Positions 1 through 8,647 of a DNA stretch of 64,000 nt are shown one piece after another. Under the pieces are notes generated by a model. That model saw only the letters and a program-made list of their open reading frames with translations. It had not been told where the DNA came from and did not search any database. The stretch is from NCBI GenBank assembly GCA_022821805.1, contig JAJECX010000024.1:62001-126000 (forward strand), read 5' to 3'. The DNA comes from Anaerolineae bacterium (GTDB taxonomy: Bacteria > Chloroflexota > Anaerolineae > Aggregatilineales > Phototrophicaceae). Position 1 is the stretch's first letter, and each line of letters opens with the position of its first letter. The translations under genes were made by a program, and so were the position numbers.

Positions 1-621
1 GTAGGGATCGGTCTTGACGATATTGTCCGCGGTCCAGTCATAAGCCAGCTTGACGACATTGTGATTCATCGCCGCCACCTTGACCTTGCCCTTGAAATTA
101 GCCAGCAACACGTCATAGATGAGGTCCAGCGGGATATCGAAAAGCTGGGCGACCGCGCCGACGTAGGTCATGTTTTCCACTTGCTTGCGAAAGGCGGAGG
201 GCACTTTGGTCTGCCGCATCAGTTTGGCGACGGGAATCTGATAGTAGGAGATATCGTCTCGCTGGCGGATCACGCGGGCGATTTTGTCGGTGGTGATGCA
301 GACGCCGCCCGGCGGCAGATTGGCGACATCCTCGGTCGCGGTGCCATCGTTGTAGGCGACGACGATTTCGGTCAGCGCCTTGCGCGCCGTGTAGCCGTCT
401 TTGCTGGCGCGGATGGTATACCAGGTCGGCAGCCCCTTGATATTGGAGGGGAAGAGGTTCTTGCCGTTGACCGGGATTCCCATTTGGAACAGCGACATCA
501 CCAGCACATTATTGGATGTCTGACTGCCGGAGCCGTTCTTGGTCGCCACCGAGAAAGCGAAATCGTTGATGACCGGCTCGCGGGTTTCTACTTTTGTTTG
601 TGTTTGCGCGTTGATTGCCAT
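1..621 (-). CDS. korA: 2-oxoacid:ferredoxin oxidoreductase subunit alpha (partial, N-terminal 207 residues)
   Basis: The gene enters from the left edge; only the N-terminal 207 codons are present. The protein reads NDFAFSVATKNGSGSQ then ALTEIVVAYND, the gamma-type domain that begins fused KorA/VorA-type alpha subunits. The enzyme oxidatively decarboxylates a 2-oxoacid (often 2-oxoglutarate) to an acyl-CoA and passes electrons to ferredoxin in the cytoplasm. The partner beta subunit should lie to the left, outside the window. The start chosen is ATG at 621, but it lacks a close ribosome site; an in-frame TTG at 636 sits 13 nt after AGGAG (650-654), so the true start may be there. It lies 76 nt downstream of a GntR-type regulator on the same strand, which probably controls it. 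The exact substrate cannot be told from this fragment. Confidence 0.8.
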   Translation of the reverse strand, partial: MAINAQTQTKVETREPVINDFAFSVATKNGSGSQTSNNVLVMSLFQMGIPVNGKNLFPSNIKGLPTWYTIRASKDGYTARKALTEIVVAYNDGTATEDVANLPPGGVCITTDKIARVIRQRDDISYYQIPVAKLMRQTKVPSAFRKQVENMTYVGAVAQLFDIPLDLIYDVLLANFKGKVKVAAMNHNVVKLAYDWTADNIVKTDPY

Positions 622-629
622 GAGTATAG

Positions 630-646
630 TACGCAAGTTTTGCGTA
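630..646. promoter_or_regulatory. inverted repeat between the GntR gene and korA
   Basis: TACGCAA-GTT-TTGCGTA is a perfect inverted repeat with 7-base arms. It sits between the AGGAG at 650-654 and the korA ATG at 621, and overlaps the alternative TTG start at 636. It could be an operator for the adjacent GntR-family regulator or an RNA hairpin affecting korA translation. This role is inferred; only the repeat is seen. Confidence 0.4.
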
Positions 647-697
647 TCACTCCTTTCACAATTTGTGAATCAATTTCCTGCTCGCATTATTCTTGAT

Positions 698-1390
698 TTA
701 GCCCCGTTCCAATTCCCAGGAGGCGTTATTCGGCTCGTGACGCAGCAGCCGCGTATGCTCGTGGAAGGCTTGCTGAGCCTCTTTGAATCTTCCGGCGCGG
801 ATCAACTCGAGTATGCGGGAATGATAATCCCAAACCTGACGCAGATAGCTGTAATCCATATAGCGGTTGACGCCGACTTCTTCGTACAGATCCCAGTAAG
901 CCTCGAGGATTCCCAGCACAAAGGTATTCTCCAGGTTCCTGAAGACCGTGAGATGGAAGAGCCGATGTTCCGGATTGGGAATATGAATCGGCGGCGAATC
1001 CAGCTTTTGATTGGCGCTGTCGATGCAGCCCTGCATGACATTGAGATCGGCTTCGGTGAGCAGCGCGCAGGCTTCCTGCCAATAAGCCGATTCCACGTGA
1101 TTGCGCAGCGAAGCGAAGTCTTCAAAACGCTCGCCGCAAGCCATGGCGTATAGCGCGCTCAAGCGCACCGCGGGCGTGAAGGCGTAGTCTTTTACCCGCG
1201 TTCCTCGCTTCGAGCGCACCTCCACCCAGCCCATTTGCCGCGCCACCTCAAGCTGTTCACGCACTTTGTTGGCGCTCATATCCAAATGCGTATCAGCCGT
1301 CAATTCCTGAATCGACGGCAAGCGATCGCCGGGCTGATAACCCTGCCTAATGATGTAATTGAGGAAGTCAGAGCCGAGATTGATATCCAT
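698..1390 (-). CDS. GntR-family transcriptional regulator, FCD (FadR-like) subfamily
   Basis: A 230-residue protein. Residues 1-68 form the GntR winged helix (QPGDRLPSIQELTADTHLDMSANKVREQL, shown in part: GDRLPSIQEL, then a recognition helix). Residues about 80-220 form an all-helical FCD ligand domain, with candidate metal ligands in PEHRLFHLTVFRNL and the late helix around YHSRILELI. Such regulators bind a small organic acid and release or bind DNA as dimers. It is upstream of korA on the same strand, with a 76-nt gap, so it likely regulates 2-oxoacid oxidation. Its own promoter region holds two palindromes. The ligand cannot be predicted from sequence. Confidence 0.85.
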   Translation of the reverse strand: MDINLGSDFLNYIIRQGYQPGDRLPSIQELTADTHLDMSANKVREQLEVARQMGWVEVRSKRGTRVKDYAFTPAVRLSALYAMACGERFEDFASLRNHVESAYWQEACALLTEADLNVMQGCIDSANQKLDSPPIHIPNPEHRLFHLTVFRNLENTFVLGILEAYWDLYEEVGVNRYMDYSYLRQVWDYHSRILELIRAGRFKEAQQAFHEHTRLLRHEPNNASWELERG

Positions 1391-1470
1391 GATTCATCAG
1401 ATGAATACAATCAATCTACTGATACTATCAATTCTATCATTATACGATTGGCTTGTCTACAGTTTAGACA
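1391..1470 (-). promoter_or_regulatory. promoter and candidate operators of the GntR gene
   Basis: An AT-rich stretch upstream of the regulator. A TATAAT -10 box reads on the minus strand at 1439-1444; the -35 is weak. ATTCATC-A-GATGAAT (1392-1406) is a perfect 15-base palindrome directly before the start codon, and TGTCTA-N5-TAGACA (1454-1470) is a second inverted repeat over the expected -35 region. The positions suit autoregulation, but neither palindrome shows the usual GntR GT-N-AC core, so the binding protein is unproven. Confidence 0.5.
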
Positions 1471-1532
1471 GCTTGAATTCTTAAGAAATCGTTTGAATTT
1501 GCGAACGGATTCATCGAGAGGCGGAAGAGCGG

Positions 1533-2699
1533 TTAGGCGCGCAGTTTTCTCATTCGCTCGGCCGCCCTTTCGAGGGTTTCATCGCTTTTGCAAAAGGCGA
1601 AGCGAACGTGATTTTCAGCGTGATGCCGGTGTTTGTCGCTGAAAAAGGCCGATGGCGGAATTGTCGCCACGCCAATGTCTTCAATCAGGTATTTGCAGAA
1701 CTCGACATCGTTTCCTTCAAACACCTGCGAAAAATCGCCCATGATGAAATAGGTGCCTTCGGGCTGCATCGCCGACATGCCGGCGGCCTCGATCACTTGC
1801 ATCACCAGATCGCGCTTATGCGAATACAGCGCCTGATATTCCTCGTAATAGCTGCTGCCGAGGGTGAAGGCGTAGGCGGTCGCCACTTGGGTGGGGTGGT
1901 TGGTGGCGAAGGTGATGAACTGATGCGAGCGCCAGACACCGGTGATCAATTCCGGCGGACCGTAGACCCAGCCGATTTTCCAGCCGGTCATGCCAAAGGT
2001 TTTGCCAGCGCTGCCGATGGTGACCGTGCGCTCGAACATGCCGTCGAGCGAAGCGATCGCGACATGCTGATGCCCCTCAAAGAAGAGATGCTCATACACT
2101 TCATCGGAGATGACGATGACATCGTGCTCTATGCACAGATCGGCAAAAAGCTGCAATTCCGCCCGTGTATAAACGCGCCCCGATGGATTGTTTGGCGTAT
2201 TCAACAGCACGGCGCGCGTATTGTCGCTGAAGGCGGCGCGCAGCTCTTCCTCGTCGAAGGTCCAGTTCGGCGGGTGCATCGGCACATAGACCGGTTTGCC
2301 ACCGGCCATCTGCACGCCGGGCACATAGCTGTCGTAATAGGGTTCAATGATGATGACCTCATCGCCGGGATCGACCAATCCCATGATCGCGCTGTATACG
2401 CCTTGCGTCGCCCCCGCAGTGACGATGACGCCGGCTTCCGGATCGACATCCATGCCATAGAATATGCTGGCGTGCCGCGCGACGCCCTCGCGCAGACTGG
2501 GCAGTCCCGGGCTGGGCGCGTATTGGTTGGCGCCATCGCTCTTGAGCGCGTCTATCGCCGCGTCGACAATCTCTTGCGGACCGTCAAAATCGGGACGACC
2601 CTGCCCGAGATTGACGGCATTGTGCCGCGCCGCCAGCTGATTGATTTCGGTGAAGATGGTGGTGCCAAATGGCGCTACCCGCTCGGCGTATGTGGGCAT
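1533..2699 (-). CDS. PLP-dependent class I aminotransferase
   Basis: A 388-residue class I/II aminotransferase of the subgroup containing kynurenine and methionine aminotransferases. The N-terminus has the FGTTIFTEINQLA / NLGQGRPDFDGP signature. The PLP lysine is in GSAGKTFGMTGWKIGW, the cofactor-binding Asp in VISDEVYEHL, and the substrate-carboxylate Arg in VRFAFCK near the C-terminus. It transfers the amino group of an amino acid to a 2-oxoacid in the cytoplasm. I chose ATG at 2699 because AGGAAA lies about 8 nt upstream and the family usually begins just before this segment; a TTG 13 codons earlier has no visible ribosome site. It could feed 2-oxoacids to the downstream ferredoxin oxidoreductase, but this is inference. 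Substrate specificity is unknown. Confidence 0.85.
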   Translation of the reverse strand: MPTYAERVAPFGTTIFTEINQLAARHNAVNLGQGRPDFDGPQEIVDAAIDALKSDGANQYAPSPGLPSLREGVARHASIFYGMDVDPEAGVIVTAGATQGVYSAIMGLVDPGDEVIIIEPYYDSYVPGVQMAGGKPVYVPMHPPNWTFDEEELRAAFSDNTRAVLLNTPNNPSGRVYTRAELQLFADLCIEHDVIVISDEVYEHLFFEGHQHVAIASLDGMFERTVTIGSAGKTFGMTGWKIGWVYGPPELITGVWRSHQFITFATNHPTQVATAYAFTLGSSYYEEYQALYSHKRDLVMQVIEAAGMSAMQPEGTYFIMGDFSQVFEGNDVEFCKYLIEDIGVATIPPSAFFSDKHRHHAENHVRFAFCKSDETLERAAERMRKLRA

Positions 2700-2758
2700 A
2701 AATGCTTTCCTAGTCTCGGATTGCCAATCATCGGACAACTATAACACAAGCGCCACGA

Positions 2759-3637
2759 TCAGGCGCGGTTCAAGACTTCAGCTGTCAGTTCCTTGCCGCG
2801 TTGAAATCCCGGAATATCATCTCGCGACTTGACAAAGCGAAATTGAACCCGGCATCCTTCCGTCAGTTGCCGCAGCCGTTCCCAATGCTTCCGATACTTG
2901 ACGGTTTCGCCGCTTCTCGTCTTCCATCTCTTTGCGATCCAACCATTCAACCACTGATTCATGCCTTTCGAAAGGTATTCCTGGGCGGTGAAGATGACGA
3001 CATCCTGCGCCGCGGGCAGGCTCTCAAGGCAGTTGATGGCGCCGATCAGTGTGCCTTCCATTTCGTTTGTGTTTAACAGCGATCCGCAAATCTCCTTCTG
3101 ATCCGCGCCGTCGTCGATGAGCGCCGCCCAAGCGGTCAACTTGCCTTTGCCAGAGTACCGAGTGGAAAGATAGATTTTCAGCGCTTCATTTGGAATAGGA
3201 TCGGCGGTGGCGGATTTCGATACAGCCAATTTGTTCTTTTCTGCTACCGCCAGCCGGTCGCAGCGTTCATTGAGGACATTGCCGGAGTGCCCCGCTACAT
3301 ATTTCCAATCGATCTCATGCCTTTCCGCGTTTCGATAATACTCTTGCCAAAGACTCTTGTTCCGGGTTACTTTCTTCGCGCCGGTTGCGATGTCCATGAC
3401 ATAACGCGAATCCGTGAAGATTGTGACCTCAGTGGGCTCTTTCAACGCGCCAAGACCTTCGATCACCGCCTTCAATTCCATCTGATTGTTGGTAGTGTTT
3501 TCGGCGCCTCCGCTGATTTCCCTCTCCTTATTCACGTCGCCATTTTCGCCAACCGCCTGCAAAATTGCCGCCCAGCCTCCGGGTCGATTCTCAGCATGGA
3601 TATCGCAAGCGCCATCAGTGTAAATTGTGATTCGCAT
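2759..3637 (-). CDS. tandem ribonuclease H protein with a degenerate second domain
   Basis: A 292-residue protein. Residues 1-135 are a type 1 RNase H: D8 (YTDGACD), E54 (NQMELKAV), D76 (FTDSRYV), H117 (AGHSGN) and D127 (ERCDRLA) complete the active site, so it should cut the RNA strand of RNA:DNA hybrids. Residues about 153-292 look like a second RNase H fold. Its first Asp is replaced (IYLSTRYSG), the third is Ala218 (IFTAQEYL), and only E194 and a late DD remain. It keeps the long basic segment NGWIAKRWKT that in RNase HI handles substrate. The second copy is therefore probably a binding module. The start is ATG 3637 because the RNase H fold begins there. Confidence 0.8.
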   Translation of the reverse strand: MRITIYTDGACDIHAENRPGGWAAILQAVGENGDVNKEREISGGAENTTNNQMELKAVIEGLGALKEPTEVTIFTDSRYVMDIATGAKKVTRNKSLWQEYYRNAERHEIDWKYVAGHSGNVLNERCDRLAVAEKNKLAVSKSATADPIPNEALKIYLSTRYSGKGKLTAWAALIDDGADQKEICGSLLNTNEMEGTLIGAINCLESLPAAQDVVIFTAQEYLSKGMNQWLNGWIAKRWKTRSGETVKYRKHWERLRQLTEGCRVQFRFVKSRDDIPGFQRGKELTAEVLNRA

Positions 3638-3795
3638 AGTGTCTGCCACATCGCCTAAGATTGGCAAGCATTCTATCACAATTGCGCAACTGAGCACGCA
3701 AATTCAGCGTATGGAGAATCACACGGACCTGAATGCGGCGGGAAGAGACGAAGTCGCTGGCGGCTTTTATTACGCCGTGGACGAGGTGGCGCTTT

Positions 3796-4230
3796 ATGGA
3801 TGACGAACGCAATCTGGAAAAAATGCGCTACGATTCTTTTCTGAAGATCACGCGCACGATGGGCGGGGCAGCGCTAAGCGGCGCGGCGCCGACGCCGACG
3901 CTGGAACTAGCAAAGCAGCTGGGCATTTCCATTGCTGACGCCTGGATGTGCTTCGACATCTACAAAACCTACTTCGACAAAAACCTGTCAAAACAGGATT
4001 TAGCCAAAATGCTGCAGACGACCGGCGTCGTTGTTCTGGGCGGCGGCATTGCAGGATACGTCGGCATCCGCCTGGCGCAGGCGCTGTTAAGCGAGATTCT
4101 GGAGCAGCTTCCAATCGCCAATTCGATCATCACCGGCATCGCCTTTGGCAGCTCAACCTTCATCATCGGTCTCGCCTGGCTGGCGATCGTTGAACAGAGC
4201 TACTTCGCGCAAAGCGCCGATGAGATTTAA
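3796..4230 (+). CDS. small membrane protein, possibly DUF697-like
   Basis: A 144-residue protein, starting at ATG 3796 after GAGGTGG. An N-terminal soluble part leads to a hydrophobic C-terminal half with two likely membrane segments (VVVLGGGIAGYVGIRLAQALL and SIITGIAFGSSTFIIGLAW, each at most 21 residues; key features are Gly-rich faces). The pattern of a PTP-LELAKQLGISIADAWMCFDIY helix followed by two Gly-rich segments resembles the DUF697 membrane domain found in YcjF-like proteins, but the match is by eye. Its 3' end overlaps the convergent MFS gene by 4 nt. Function unknown. Confidence 0.55.
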   Translation: MDDERNLEKMRYDSFLKITRTMGGAALSGAAPTPTLELAKQLGISIADAWMCFDIYKTYFDKNLSKQDLAKMLQTTGVVVLGGGIAGYVGIRLAQALLSEILEQLPIANSIITGIAFGSSTFIIGLAWLAIVEQSYFAQSADEI

Positions 4231-5534
4231 GCCGGCTTCATCGCCAACTGACGCAAGGTAAGCCTTCGTATCAGCGCCAGCAGCAGCAGCGCCAATACGC
4301 CCCCGCCCGCGCTTACAAATACGAAACCGCCCAAGCCGAATAGCACGCCCGAGCTCAAGGTGCCCAGCCCGGCGCAAAATGCGACCAGCATATCATTGAA
4401 GCCGGCTACGCGCGTTCGCTCGGCGCCGCTCAAGGCATCCGCCAGCATGGACGAGCCAGCTACATAACCGAAGTTCCAGCCCAATCCAAGCAGGAACAAT
4501 CCCGATACCAGGTAAGGAAGTTGTGTCGAAAGAGGTGAAATTATCGTCGACGCAATCAACACGATCGCGGCGATGACCATCATGGTGACGCGCCCGTAGC
4601 GGTCGATCAGATAGCCGGTCAGGGGCGACAAGCCAAACATGCCCAGGACGTGAGCGCCGATCACCAGCGAAACCATTGCATTCGAGTGATCCGCCAGGTG
4701 CATATGCCAGGGCGTGATTGTCATCAGCGTGCTCATCACCGATTGGCAAATCACCATTGAGAGAATCGCCAACTGCACATTTGGCAGGCGCAGCAATTCG
4801 CTCAAACTGTGGCTGTCGCCGCGTTTGCTGTCTTCGATGTGTGGCTCCGAATACTGCCGCGCCACGATGGCTGGCTCAGGCCGGAGCAAGACGAAGGTAA
4901 TCAAAAAAGATACGCCGGACAGGAAAAGAGCGACTACCCAAGGTCCGGTGGTCAATTCTTGCGCAATGCCGCCACTCGGCAGCAGCAGCTGCGCCAGCGG
5001 CGCTTGCATAAGCGGCGGACCGGTCACCAGTTCCAGCGACAAAAACCTCGCCAATTGGCTGCTTGGCTCAACGAGCGCGGGACCGAATATTGCGCCAATC
5101 GTGCCGGCAAAGACGATGCGCCCGATCATTTGGGCGCGTTTGTCGATTGGGAAGATCTCGCCGACGACGAAGCGGCTCATCTGCGTTCCGGCGCGCGCCA
5201 TGCCCATACAGGCTGAGCTGATCAGAAGCAGGGGAAAGATGCCATGGAGCACTGAGATCAAGCCGAGGACGGCGCCGGCGAAGCCCAATGCGTAAGCCAT
5301 GCATAAACCGATGCGCCGGCCGTAATTCCCCATGATGATGCCCATGAAGTAAGCCATGATCGAATGGGCGAAGGTGACCATGGTCGTAGGCAAGCCCGCT
5401 GCCGCGTCCGAACCGCCCAAGATGCCGGCTGCAATTGAATGCAGCGTGATGATGGAGATTTGCGCCGCCGAGAACAGGCTCTGGGCGACGAACATGGTGA
5501 TGAGGAGCCGATGGCTGACGCGCAATGAATACAA
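4227..5534 (-). CDS. major facilitator superfamily transporter
   Basis: A 435-residue polytopic membrane protein with about 12 hydrophobic segments and the MFS pattern between segments 2 and 3 (MGNYGRRIGL) and again in the second half (GYLIDRYGRVTMM). The first residues MYSLRVSHRLLI lead directly into segment 1. It is a secondary carrier, likely an exporter of the drug-resistance type, but substrate cannot be assigned. It lies 106 nt downstream of aconitase on the same strand, with a hairpin between them, so it may have its own transcription. Confidence 0.8.
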   Translation of the reverse strand: MYSLRVSHRLLITMFVAQSLFSAAQISIITLHSIAAGILGGSDAAAGLPTTMVTFAHSIMAYFMGIIMGNYGRRIGLCMAYALGFAGAVLGLISVLHGIFPLLLISSACMGMARAGTQMSRFVVGEIFPIDKRAQMIGRIVFAGTIGAIFGPALVEPSSQLARFLSLELVTGPPLMQAPLAQLLLPSGGIAQELTTGPWVVALFLSGVSFLITFVLLRPEPAIVARQYSEPHIEDSKRGDSHSLSELLRLPNVQLAILSMVICQSVMSTLMTITPWHMHLADHSNAMVSLVIGAHVLGMFGLSPLTGYLIDRYGRVTMMVIAAIVLIASTIISPLSTQLPYLVSGLFLLGLGWNFGYVAGSSMLADALSGAERTRVAGFNDMLVAFCAGLGTLSSGVLFGLGGFVFVSAGGGVLALLLLALIRRLTLRQLAMKPA

Positions 5535-5572
5535 TGGACTTGCTCCGAATCGGGCTCTACCCGGATCAGTTT

Positions 5573-5592
5573 GTCATTTTAGCGCAAATGAC
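5573..5592 (-). other. hairpin between aconitase and the MFS gene
   Basis: GTCATTT-TAGCGC-AAATGAC is a perfect inverted repeat with 7-base arms and a 6-base loop. It lies about 50 nt past the aconitase stop and about 40 nt before the MFS start. No T-run follows on the minus strand, so a terminator is not certain; an operator or mRNA-stabilising hairpin is possible. Confidence 0.4.
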
Positions 5593-5640
5593 GAAGCGCG
5601 CCCCGCTGGACGCGCCACCTGTGATGCGCCTGCATTGCTC

Positions 5641-8346
5641 TCATTCCGCCAGGAAATTGCGCAAGACCGTATGCAGGATGCCACCGTTGCGATAGTAGTC
5701 CACCTCGACCGGCGTATCCAGACGAACGGCGACATCAAAGCGTGTCGCCACCCCGTTCTCATCGGTCGCTGTTACCGTCAGCGTGTCCATCGGCTGGATG
5801 TCATCGCCAATCGGAATGTCGTAAGTCTCATGCCCGCTCAGTCCAAGCGACTTATATGACTCGCCCGCAGCGAAGGTCAGCGGCAGTACGCCCATCATCA
5901 CCAGATTGCTGCGATGAATGCGCTCGATGCTCTCGGCGATAACAGCTTTGATCCCCAGCAGCAGCGTACCCTTCGCCGCCCAATCGCGCGATGAGCCCAT
6001 GCCGTAATCCTTGCCGGCAATCACGATGAGCGGCGTACCGTCTTCCTGGTATTTCAGCGCCGCGTCGTAGATCGGCATCTCTTGCATCGTCGGCAGGTAA
6101 TAAGTAACGCCGCCTTCGCTGCCCGGCACGAGCAGATTCCGCAGCCGCACATTGGCGAAGGTGCCGCGCGTCATCACCCGGTCGTTGCCGCGGCGCGAAC
6201 CGAAGCTGTTGAAGTATTGCGGGCTGACATCGCGCTCCAGCAAATATTGTCCCGCCGGACCATTGATCGCGATTGCGCCGGCCGGCGAGATGTGGTCTGT
6301 CGTCACCGAGTCGCCGCCCTTGACCATGACGCGCGCGCCCATGATCGGCTCGATCGGCGGGGCGGCGGATGGCAAGTCTATGAAGAATGGCGGTTCCTGA
6401 ATATAGGCGCTTGCCGCGCTCCACTCATACACCGGCTCGTCGGCGCTGGGGATCTCGTTCCATTGCTCGTTGCCATCGTAGACGTTGCCGTATTGTTCAA
6501 GATACATGCCCGCATCTAGGCTGTTCTGCACCGTTTGCACAATCTCGTCCTGGCTGGGCCAGATGTCGCGCAAGTAGACCGCGGCGCCATCCCGGTCAGT
6601 CGCGATCGGCTCGCGCTCGAGGTCAATATCGACCGTGCCCGCCAGCGCATAGGCAACCACCAAGGGCGGCGACGCCAAGAAGTTGGCGCGCACATCGGGT
6701 CCGATCCGTCCGCCAAAATTGCGGTTGCCGCTCAGCACCGAGGCGGCCACGATATCCGCTTCGTGGATGGCATCGCGCACCGGTTCGGGCAGTGGACCGC
6801 TGTTGCCGATGCAGGTTGTGCAGCCATAACCGACCGTATGGAAGCCAAGCGCTTCTAGATGCGGCGTCAGTCCCGCCCGGTCGAGGTATTCCGTCACCAC
6901 TTTGGAGCCGGGCGCAAGGCTCGTTTTCACGTAGGGCTTGCGCGTCAACCCGCGCTCGCTGGCTTTCTTCGCCAGCAGACCGGCCGCGACCATGACCGAG
7001 GGATTGCTCGTATTGGTGCAAGAAGTGATGGCGGCGATGACAACCGATCCATGCTTGATCGTCGCGCTGTCGCCATTGGCGCGCACGTTTCCGCTGGCTT
7101 CAAGCTGGTTCACATCCAGGGCAAATCCTTGCGGACCCAAGGGCGCCGTCAACACGCGGTTAAAGGTCGGCTTGAGCTCGCGCAGGAGGATACGGTCTTG
7201 CGGCCGCAAGGGACCGGCGACGCTCGGCTCGACGGTGCTGAGATCCAAGTTGAGCCTGTCGTTGAACTCCGGATCATCGGTGTCATCGCTGCGGAAGAGT
7301 CCTTGTTCCTTGCAATAGGCTTCCACCAAATTGACCAGCCCTTCATCGCGGCCGGTGCGGCGCAGATAACTGAGCGCTTCGCCATCGACGGGGAAGAAAC
7401 CCATCGTCGCGCCATACTCCGGCGCCATATTGGCGATGGTGGCGCGATCGGGCAAGGTCATGCTGCTCAATCCGGGTCCATAAAATTCGACGAATTTGCC
7501 GACTACGCCTTTTTCGCGCAGCATCTGAGTGACAACCAGCACGAGATCAGTTGCAGTCGCGCCCTCGGGCAACTGCCCGATCAGCTTGAAGCCAACGACT
7601 TCGGGCATCAGCATATAGATTGGCTGGCCCAGCATAGCCGCTTCCGCCTCAATGCCGCCGACGCCCCAGCCGAGCACGCCCAAGCCATTAATCATCGTCG
7701 TATGGCTGTCCGTGCCCACCAGCGAATCCGGCAGGGCAACCATGCCATCACCTTGCGGATCATCGTAGAGTTGCACAACTTTCGCCAGATATTCGAGATT
7801 GACTTGGTGCACGATGCCGGTGGCGGGCGGCACAACCTTGAGGTTCTCAAAGGCTTTCTGCCCCCAGTGCAAGAACTCGTAGCGTTCGCGATTGCGCACG
7901 AATTCCATCTCGGCGTTGCGCGTGATCGCGTCGGGACGGCCAAAGACATCCACCTGCACCGAATGGTCAATGACCAGATCCACCGGCGTCTTGGGGTTGA
8001 TCTTTTGTGGATCCCCGCCCATTCGCGCCATCGCGCTGCGCAGCGCCGCCAGATCAACCAGCGAGGGCACGCCGGTGAAATCCTGCAAGATCACGCGCGC
8101 CGGACTGAAGGGGATCTCGACTGCGCGGTGATTTTGCGCATCCCAATTCGCCAGGTTCTGCACGTCTTCAGGCTGGAAGTGCCGTCCGTCCTGATTGCGC
8201 AGGGCGTTCTCCAGCAGAATCTTGATGCTGAATGGCAGTTGGTCGATAGCGCCGATTCCAGCTTCGCTTAGTTTGTTCAAACGGTAGACTATTGCCTTAT
8301 CGCCGCCAACGCTGATTGATCCGCGTGTGCCGAAACTGTCGCCCAT
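5641..8346 (-). CDS. acnA: aconitate hydratase (AcnA type)
   Basis: A 901-residue single-chain aconitase that interconverts citrate and isocitrate in the TCA cycle. The three Fe-S cysteines are in SCTNTSNPS (Cys443) and [12 protein letters not shown] (Cys509, Cys512). The N-terminus [14 protein letters not shown] and the C-terminal swivel domain with [11 protein letters not shown] are standard. Length is as expected for AcnA. I chose ATG 8346 because AAGGGA lies about 9 nt upstream and the family usually starts at this MxDSFG segment; an ATG two codons earlier and one 17 codons earlier are alternatives. It is separate from the two-subunit homoaconitase at 48.7-50.5 kb, so the genome has distinct enzymes for the two reactions. 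Confidence 0.95.
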   Translation of the reverse strand: MGDSFGTRGSISVGGDKAIVYRLNKLSEAGIGAIDQLPFSIKILLENALRNQDGRHFQPEDVQNLANWDAQNHRAVEIPFSPARVILQDFTGVPSLVDLAALRSAMARMGGDPQKINPKTPVDLVIDHSVQVDVFGRPDAITRNAEMEFVRNRERYEFLHWGQKAFENLKVVPPATGIVHQVNLEYLAKVVQLYDDPQGDGMVALPDSLVGTDSHTTMINGLGVLGWGVGGIEAEAAMLGQPIYMLMPEVVGFKLIGQLPEGATATDLVLVVTQMLREKGVVGKFVEFYGPGLSSMTLPDRATIANMAPEYGATMGFFPVDGEALSYLRRTGRDEGLVNLVEAYCKEQGLFRSDDTDDPEFNDRLNLDLSTVEPSVAGPLRPQDRILLRELKPTFNRVLTAPLGPQGFALDVNQLEASGNVRANGDSATIKHGSVVIAAITSCTNTSNPSVMVAAGLLAKKASERGLTRKPYVKTSLAPGSKVVTEYLDRAGLTPHLEALGFHTVGYGCTTCIGNSGPLPEPVRDAIHEADIVAASVLSGNRNFGGRIGPDVRANFLASPPLVVAYALAGTVDIDLEREPIATDRDGAAVYLRDIWPSQDEIVQTVQNSLDAGMYLEQYGNVYDGNEQWNEIPSADEPVYEWSAASAYIQEPPFFIDLPSAAPPIEPIMGARVMVKGGDSVTTDHISPAGAIAINGPAGQYLLERDVSPQYFNSFGSRRGNDRVMTRGTFANVRLRNLLVPGSEGGVTYYLPTMQEMPIYDAALKYQEDGTPLIVIAGKDYGMGSSRDWAAKGTLLLGIKAVIAESIERIHRSNLVMMGVLPLTFAAGESYKSLGLSGHETYDIPIGDDIQPMDTLTVTATDENGVATRFDVAVRLDTPVEVDYYRNGGILHTVLRNFLAE

Positions 8347-8647
8347 GCACATTTTCCCTTTGTCTACATCGTCAAGCGAACGCGCCGTCGCCGGCACCTT
8401 ATATTCGTCGATATCTCAGTCGCTTCTTGCAAATGCGTCAAAAGATTCTACCAGAGATTATGCCCAATCGAAACCGAGCGACAGGTCATGATTTAGCGGA
8501 CGTCAAAGTTTGGACAGTTACGAGCGAGCCCGCATGGGTGGCAGCGAGAAGCCGACAACTTGTCATTTTACAAAATCAAAGCCGTCAAGTAGACTTGCCG
8601 CATTTGCAAGTTACTGGAAGTAACGCAGTTCGACAGGTTGCGAAACT
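8347..8647. other. divergent intergenic region
   Basis: This 301-base region separates divergent acnA and the DsbA-like gene and should hold both promoters. I see no high-scoring -35/-10 pair. Two short inverted repeats lie near the right end: CTTGC-N7-GCAAG (8594-8610) and GTTAC-N5-GTAAC (8610-8624). No RNA gene or further coding region is evident. Confidence 0.5.

Noticed and set aside
1608..2744. A 378-codon plus-strand frame opposite the aminotransferase
   Set aside because: Antisense shadow of a gene with complete family signatures; His/Asp-rich composition is typical of such shadows.
6859..8271. A 470-codon frame on the plus strand opposite aconitase
   Set aside because: It is antisense to a fully conserved aconitase, lacks recognisable motifs and is a product of GC-biased third positions.
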